DNA from: E44-bin46 sp964354655
Lineage (GTDB): Bacteria; Chloroflexota; Dehalococcoidia; Dehalococcoidales; E44-bin46
Reading direction: 5' to 3'
Length of the DNA: 25,475 nucleotides
NCBI GenBank assembly: GCA_964354655.1
Contig: CAYHAL010000018.1
Span: 1 to 25,475, forward strand
The position numbers and the translations under genes are program-made. Below the pieces are notes generated by a model. That model worked only from the letters and a program-made list of their open reading frames with translations, did not search any database and had not been told where the DNA came from. Below are positions 23,958 to 25,475 of this stretch, one piece after another (the first letter of the stretch is position 1; every line of letters starts with the position of its first letter).

Positions 23958-23990
23958 ATTCCCCCTCTCCTTATTAAGGAGAGGGGGAAT
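23958..23990 (+). terminator. 33-bp palindrome, probable terminator of TIG gene
   Basis: ATTCCCCCTCTCCTTA and its exact complement flank a single T, giving 16-bp arms, 22 bases past the TIG stop, followed by AT-rich ttatttat. It is the second copy of the palindrome at 6807-6839, with compensated changes in both arms, so it may be a mobile repeat that also terminates transcription. Confidence 0.65.
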
Positions 23991-24000
23991 TTATTTATAG

Positions 24001-24023
24001 AAGAGGGGGCTTACGCCCCTCTT
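24001..24023. repeat. Inverted repeat, 8-bp arms
   Basis: AAGAGGGG (24001-24008) pairs with CCCCTCTT (24016-24023) around a short loop. It parallels the AGAGGGGC/GCCCCTCT hairpin at 6917-6936 and completes the second copy of the compound repeat. Confidence 0.65.
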
Positions 24024-24104
24024 AAACTCCCTTCTTGCCTTATTTCGTATTATAGACAATAGTGCTATCATATAAAAAGAGGCATAATAATATAGGATAG
24101 CTTA

Positions 24105-24194
24105 ATGTTTACCCAAGCCATCGAAGTAGCAGCCAAGTTTACAAGAGCTATTCACTCCAATTCAACCCGTGGTTGTGGGGTAACGAAACAATGA
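24105..24194 (+). CDS. Short upstream ORF of 29 codons, coupled to Ntn gene
   Basis: An ATG at 24105 opens 29 codons (MFTQAIEVAAKFTRAI and so on) that end at TGA 24192-24194, overlapping the ATG of the Ntn-like gene as ATGA. The amphipathic opening and FTR motif resemble the N-terminus of some trypsin-like peptidases, so it may be a remnant or a leader peptide. It has no clear ribosome-binding site. Confidence 0.35.
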   Translation: MFTQAIEVAAKFTRAIHSNSTRGCGVTKQ

Positions 24195-25180
24195 CTCTCA
24201 ACTTGATGCTCACTTCTAGAAATGCTGTATATCTTAGCGGCGACTTTCGTCTTACATATCCTGACACTGGCAAGTCTACCAATAACCTAAATACACAGAA
24301 GTTGATCCCGGTCATTCGGTTTGGGTGGGGAGCGCTTATTGCATATGCGGGTATCGCGAATGCCCCTACTCCCTTTCGAGATATGGGTGACTGGGTTTCT
24401 GCACAAACGGATTTGGATTCAATTCCAATGAATGGAAGTATCGATGAACTTCCGAAACGTTTGCTAACCGCTGATGCTTGGTTGACCAAAATCTCTGGCG
24501 ATACTTCGTTGGCTTTCTCTATCGTCGGCTTTCTGGGGCGGAAGCCTTTTATGATGCTAGTGTCAAACTTCCTAGACCTCGACGGGCATATTACAAAGCC
24601 GCGCTCACGTTTGGAAGTATTCCGGCGTAAGCCCAAGCAGCCAGAAGTCCGAGTCGCAGGAGATAAAAATGCCGTTCAAGCTGACGAAATTGAACAGCTG
24701 AGACTCTTACTGCGGCAGAATGCCGACTACCAAGTAATTCGTGAGAACCTTGCCCAAGTGAACGCTAGAGCCTCACAACGGTCGGTTTTCATCAGCAAGG
24801 AATGTGTCACTGGCTATCTCATCCCATCTGGAGCGGCGGAAATCGGCCCGCACGGGATTGGTGACCAAGTGATGTACATGCCCGGTTTTGTAAGGAGAGA
24901 CCTTAAGGAAGACGGTATTGTGGGGTTTGCCCCCAAATATGATGAGCATGGAAACCCATTACTACCGGGGTGGGTGGGGATGACGGCAAGAATTCAAGGT
25001 GGCCAAAGCAGAGATGCAATAGTCGTTAGGCTCCACACAATTCGTAACGTTAGCAAGGCATTGAGCGATGGTGTAACTCGAAAGGGCCAAGCCGTATTCT
25101 GGAAGATTGCGACTCAGGATGATGTAGATGCCAAAAGTTTCACTTTTACAGTAAGCCGGCCGCCCCGTCAACGGAAATAA
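24191..25180 (+). CDS. Standalone proteasome-like Ntn hydrolase candidate
   Basis: From the ATG at 24191 this is 329 residues; a TTG at 24173 gives six extra residues and would hide the putative nucleophile. After removal of Met the first residue is Thr (TLNLMLTSRNAVYLSGDFRL), with Asp at 17, Lys at 36, and a GWGALIAYAG segment; proteasome beta subunits have Thr1, Asp17, Lys33 and Gly47. LVSNFLDLDG and VNARASQRSVFISKECVTGYL follow. A C-terminal 130-residue extension is unassigned. No other proteasome, HslU or ATPase gene is nearby. Activity and substrate are unknown; the call is a pattern match, not an alignment. It lies opposite the terminase gene. Confidence 0.6.
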   Translation: MTLNLMLTSRNAVYLSGDFRLTYPDTGKSTNNLNTQKLIPVIRFGWGALIAYAGIANAPTPFRDMGDWVSAQTDLDSIPMNGSIDELPKRLLTADAWLTKISGDTSLAFSIVGFLGRKPFMMLVSNFLDLDGHITKPRSRLEVFRRKPKQPEVRVAGDKNAVQADEIEQLRLLLRQNADYQVIRENLAQVNARASQRSVFISKECVTGYLIPSGAAEIGPHGIGDQVMYMPGFVRRDLKEDGIVGFAPKYDEHGNPLLPGWVGMTARIQGGQSRDAIVVRLHTIRNVSKALSDGVTRKGQAVFWKIATQDDVDAKSFTFTVSRPPRQRK

Positions 25181-25257
25181 CAGAGCTTGGGTCAATAGAG
25201 TGCGCTCTATTCCTAAAGACGAAACATTAAGCCACCTTGTTTCCCCTCCTCTTCCCC

Positions 25258-25475
25258 TCACTCCTCCCTCATACTCCCCCTAGCCTCTCGTGGAGAGTAC
25301 TGGTTAGCCGCCTCTACCAGAAGTGCCAGGCTCATCAGGAAGTCATCATGCCCCTCACTCGGGTCGACGTAGAAGTTTATTGTCTGGTTGGGACGATACT
25401 GGCTCTTGGCTTTCTCCATCTCAGACCAGAACTCCTGATACTCGGGCGAGCCGTCACCGGCATACATTTTCAATC
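25258..25475 (-). CDS. Terminase large subunit, C-terminal part (runs off the edge)
   Basis: The frame is open from the window edge to TGA at 25258-25260, giving about 72 residues. YAGDGSPEYQEFWSEMEKAK, then YRPNQTINFYVDPSEGHDDF and LMSLALLVEAA match the end of the nuclease domain of phage terminases, in which the GHDD acidic pair helps bind metal. The protein would cut and pump phage DNA into the capsid. It is on the same strand as the phage head genes but is separated from them by 5 kb of opposite-strand genes. The N-terminal ATPase lies outside the window, so identity rests on the tail alone. Confidence 0.65.
   Translation of the reverse strand, partial: LKMYAGDGSPEYQEFWSEMEKAKSQYRPNQTINFYVDPSEGHDDFLMSLALLVEAANQYSPREARGSMREE

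Overview
The window reads as a piece of a bacterial chromosome carrying a compact prophage-like virion cassette. A class II (B12-dependent) ribonucleotide reductase, a DUF3467 protein, a B12/radical SAM protein, the rpsU-yqeY pair, TIG-repeat surface proteins and moderate GC together suggest a member of the Dehalococcoidia (Chloroflexota). That placement is by resemblance only; no phylogenetic marker was aligned.

Positions 1-5412 (+ strand) are housekeeping or conserved genes: the tail of an upstream ORF (perhaps nrdR) overlapping nrdJ, then DUF3467, a NYN-domain nuclease-like protein and a radical SAM protein. Positions 5407-8396 (- strand) hold a COG2509-type FAD dehydrogenase with a good promoter, a DUF429 protein, and the translation pair rpsU (GTG start) and a YqeY protein. 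A cluster of palindromic repeats lies at 6807-6936.

Positions 8433-11104 (+ strand) form a regulatory patch. Two close XRE-family regulators each sit directly behind a near-perfect TTGACA/TATAAT promoter, so close that their mRNAs should be leaderless. A secreted protein of unknown function lies between them, and an orphan NarL-type response regulator with an eroded acidic pocket follows.

Positions 11108-20280 (- strand) are a tightly packed phage structural operon. In transcription order it encodes a zinc-cluster HTH protein, portal, coiled-coil scaffold, HK97-type major capsid protein, a structural protein, a small helical protein, a 543-residue repeat protein, a head-tail connector, a conserved 109-residue protein, a one-TM protein, a propeller-containing tail protein and a small OB-like protein. 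No tape measure, tail tube, integrase or lysin was seen. The C-terminus of what looks like the terminase large subunit appears on the same strand at the right edge (25258-25475).

Positions 20281-25180 (+ strand) lie between the terminase and the portal block and look like an island: a ribbon-helix-helix regulator with a repeat-bearing promoter, two paralogous TIG/IPT surface proteins with C-terminal membrane anchors, a second palindrome cluster, and a standalone protein whose N-terminus matches the Thr1/Asp17/Lys33 layout of proteasome-type Ntn hydrolases. The most interesting items are this Ntn protein, the split minimal capsid cassette, the leaderless XRE pair and the candidate RHH operators. 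No stretch longer than 300 bases lacks a gene. The larger gaps (3048-3258, 8860-9133, 10140-10408, 23937-24190) hold only the short sites listed. No tRNA, rRNA or CRISPR array was seen.
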